Shown here piece by piece: positions 61,978 through 64,000 of a stretch of DNA of 64,000 bases (position 1 is the stretch's first letter; the number at the start of each line of letters is the position of its first letter). The DNA comes from Rhodanobacteraceae bacterium (lineage in GTDB: Bacteria; Pseudomonadota; Gammaproteobacteria; Xanthomonadales; Rhodanobacteraceae). The translations under genes were made by a program, and so were the position numbers. The notes under the pieces were generated by a model, which saw nothing but the letters and a program-made list of their open reading frames with translations, ran no database searches and was not told the origin of the DNA. The stretch is from assembly GCA_003142815.1 (NCBI GenBank), contig PLNP01000036.1:49106-113105 (forward strand), read 5' to 3'.

Positions 61978-64000
61978 GATTCTTCAGTCTCAATCACAGG
62001 CGGCTCGGTCAATGGCAATGTGAAATGAAATGCTGCACCGCCGGAAGCCAGATTTTCCGCCCATATCCGTCCGCCGTGTGCTTCCACGATGGAGAGACAA
62101 ATCGTCAGGCCCAGTCCCGCACCGCCTTGGCTGCCTTCGGTGGCGACGCGGTGAAATTTTTCGAAGATGCGTTTTTCTTCACCAGCCGGAATTCCATACC
62201 CCTGATCGGAAACGGTCACCACCATTTCGTTTCTATCAACGGCGGCAGATATTTCGATGGATGTTCCGGACGGCGTGTACTTCACCGCGTTTTCCAGCAG
62301 GTTGGCAAACACGCGCTCGATCAACATGCTGTCGATCTCGACCAAGGGCAAATCGTGCGGCAGTTTGACGCCAACCGGGTGGTTGGCCATGCGCGTGCTC
62401 ATTCCGGCAAGGGCTCCCCCGACCACTTCTTCCAGCGGTTGCCATTGCCGGTTCAGCACCACTGCTCCCGCTTCCAGCCGCGCCAGATCCAGAAGATTGT
62501 TGGCCAGACCGGCCATGCGTACGGCCTCGTCGTAAATGGCCTGACCGAGTTCACGCCGTGCATGGTTGTCGAGCTTGTCGCTGTCGCGCACCAGGCTGCT
62601 GGATGCACCGACAATCGCCGCCAGCGGTGTGCGCAAGTCATGCGAGATTGCGGACAACAGCGTGTTGCGCAACTGCTCCGTTTCCATTTTCAGCTGGGCG
62701 CGTTGCGCTTCCAGCGCCAGTTGGACCCGCTCCAGCGCCAGGGCGATCTGGCTGACAAATGTTTCCAGCAGGCGCTGCTGCTCGGGCAACGCGATCCGCG
62801 CCGGGTTAAGCGGCAACAGAGCCAGTACGCCTGTCATTCCCGACGACCCCTGCAACGGAAGATATACGATTTCGCCTCCGGGCAACGTGTCCGTGCCCTG
62901 TCCCGCCATCTGCCCATGGTCATAAACCCACTGCGCCACGCTCAGGTCGCTGCCATGACAGGATTGCGCCACGCCATCGCTTCCGGGATAAACGATGCGT
63001 CCCGATTCATCGGGTAGCAAGATTACTGCCTGCGCTTCGAATACCTCCGCCACATGCTTGACCGCAATGCGCAGGATATTTTCCTGACCGCGCGTTGCGG
63101 CAAGTTCGCGGCTCAGTGCGTACAGCGAGGCAATCCGGCGTTCGCGGTGACTCGCTATCTTGGCCTGATGACGGGTACTCGCGGTCATGCTGCTGATTAC
63201 CAGTGCGACTGAAAGCATGACAGCAAAGGTAACCAGATACTGGCTGTCGGAAACAGCAAAACTGAAGCGCGGCGGCACAAAGAAGAAATCGAACGTCACC
63301 ACGCTCAGGAAGGAACTGATCACCGATGGACTACGCCCGTAACGAGCCGCAACCACCATCACACCCAACAGATACACCATAATCAGGTTGGCCAGGGCGA
63401 AGTGGTCAAACATGAGCCAGGCGATGGCGGTGCAGATTGCCGTTGTGACAACCGCCCACAGGTGACCCAGGCGCCATTTGAACAGCGGGCGCGTATCCTC
63501 GGTGGCAAGCCCCAAATACAGGCGGCTGCGGGAAAAATAGGGATTCTCTTTCGTCAGCGCCAGGAAATTGGATTCATGTCCCATCACATGAATGTCGATA
63601 TCGCTGGCCAGGCGCACGATGGTGTCATCCAGCGAACCGAACAGGCGCCGCTTCCAGCCCGACAGAGTCGGTTTGCCCAATACGATGCGGCTGGCGTTGC
63701 GGCTGCGCGCATAGGCAATGATCTCTTCAGCCAGCTTGTGACCATTCAGCGTGACGGTCTCCGCACCCAGCTCTTCCGCCAGTTTCAATGCGCGCAAAAT
63801 CGCGTCGCGCTGTTCCCTGGAAAGCCGTTGCAGCTTCGCTGTCTCGACATACACCACGATCCACTCCGCCTTCAGCAGTTGCGCCAGACGGTACGCTGCC
63901 CGCACCAGATTCTCCGCAGTACCGCCCGGCCCGATGCAGACCAGCATGCGTTCTTTCACCTGCCACACATCCTGGATGGCGTGATCTTCGCGGTAGTCGC
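61974..64000 (-). CDS. kdpD: second KdpD-type sensor kinase, N-terminus cut by window end
   Basis: About 675 residues are visible; the frame stays open to the right edge (DYREDHAIQDVW just inside it), so the KdpD N-terminal ATPase-like domain lies outside. Visible parts: USP-like domain (MLVCIGPGGTAENLVRAAYR), four DUF4118 helices, GAF domain, HisKA with SAISHDLRTPLAAIVGAS, and HATPase with NLLENAVKYTPSG and GAGLGLTICLSIVEAHGG. Sequence and codon use differ from the kdpD at 50333, pointing to a different origin. Overlaps kdpE by four bases. Confidence 0.9.
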   Translation of the reverse strand, partial: DYREDHAIQDVWQVKERMLVCIGPGGTAENLVRAAYRLAQLLKAEWIVVYVETAKLQRLSREQRDAILRALKLAEELGAETVTLNGHKLAEEIIAYARSRNASRIVLGKPTLSGWKRRLFGSLDDTIVRLASDIDIHVMGHESNFLALTKENPYFSRSRLYLGLATEDTRPLFKWRLGHLWAVVTTAICTAIAWLMFDHFALANLIMVYLLGVMVVAARYGRSPSVISSFLSVVTFDFFFVPPRFSFAVSDSQYLVTFAVMLSVALVISSMTASTRHQAKIASHRERRIASLYALSRELAATRGQENILRIAVKHVAEVFEAQAVILLPDESGRIVYPGSDGVAQSCHGSDLSVAQWVYDHGQMAGQGTDTLPGGEIVYLPLQGSSGMTGVLALLPLNPARIALPEQQRLLETFVSQIALALERVQLALEAQRAQLKMETEQLRNTLLSAISHDLRTPLAAIVGASSSLVRDSDKLDNHARRELGQAIYDEAVRMAGLANNLLDLARLEAGAVVLNRQWQPLEEVVGGALAGMSTRMANHPVGVKLPHDLPLVEIDSMLIERVFANLLENAVKYTPSGTSIEISAAVDRNEMVVTVSDQGYGIPAGEEKRIFEKFHRVATEGSQGGAGLGLTICLSIVEAHGGRIWAENLASGGAAFHFTLPLTEPPVIETEES

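Overview
The window reads as a GC-rich gammaproteobacterial chromosome of the Xanthomonadales type, closest in style to Rhodanobacteraceae/Dokdonella-like genomes. The grounds are gene content (DbpA, YajQ, EfpL, HSD17B10-type dehydrogenase, a secreted beta-helix protein ending in an FxxGFE-type tail), gene order (feoA-feoB-small Cys-rich protein; liuC...liuD-lipoprotein-liuE) and many short palindromic dispersed repeats. This is inference from remembered families; no search was run. The last ~4 kb (about 59.7 to 64 kb) looks different: lower GC, different codon use, other intergenic repeats and a second kdpDE pair. It is either transferred DNA or an assembly join at pyrD.

Layout. 1-3.7 kb: partial acyltransferase, a CPBP protease fragment, the RNA helicase dbpA, a DUF1415 gene with a 3' frameshift, and a 33-residue Lys-rich protein. 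3.7-8.7 kb: a phosphodiester glycosidase-like exported protein, yajQ, then leftward rsuA-rsmC, yajD and hutG. 8.7-11.1 kb: Feo iron(II) uptake operon with a Fur-box-like site. 11.2-19.1 kb: leucine catabolism genes (liuC, liuD, liuE) with a VOC protein and a lipoprotein, split by a beta-helix gene and a multiply broken TPR-sulfotransferase pseudogene. 19.2-21.6 kb: a cyanophycinase-like protein without its expected catalytic residues, a GT9 glycosyltransferase and a GNAT acetyltransferase. 21.6-25.6 kb: a decayed stretch with a DUF1800/DUF1501 deletion remnant, two tandem repeat arrays and a NUDIX pseudogene, around an intact periplasmic protein, an SDR and efpL.

25.7-39.5 kb: amino acid permease, a 2880-residue cyclic beta-1,2-glucan synthase, an ArsB/NhaD-type permease, rmuC and a Tat-exported HiPIP. 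39.7-43.8 kb: methionine salvage genes mtnB-mtnD-[PH-domain protein]-mtnC, then a membrane-anchored C13 (caspase-like) peptidase. 43.9-53.8 kb: a complete kdp potassium-uptake operon in the unusual order leader-F-A-B-[69-aa protein]-[outer-membrane beta-barrel]-C-D-E, with KdpE-like direct repeats upstream. 53.7-60.2 kb: leftward GT39 and GT2 membrane glycosylation genes, tRNA-Arg(CCU), an EF-hand lipoprotein, an ALDH7-type dehydrogenase, a DUF4190 protein and pyrD. 60.2-64 kb: two small orphan genes, each just after a short CCTAA...TTAGG hairpin, then a second kdpE and a kdpD cut by the window end.

I found no defence system, CRISPR array, prophage or transposase. The best leads for something new are the kdp operon with an embedded porin and small protein, the probably non-catalytic cyanophycinase-like protein, the PH-domain protein inside the mtn operon, the conserved-looking lipoprotein between liuD and liuE, and the cassette-like orphan genes beside the second kdpDE. 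Several genes carry single-base frameshifts (DUF1415, NUDIX, TPR-sulfotransferase), so read accuracy should be checked before biological meaning is attached.
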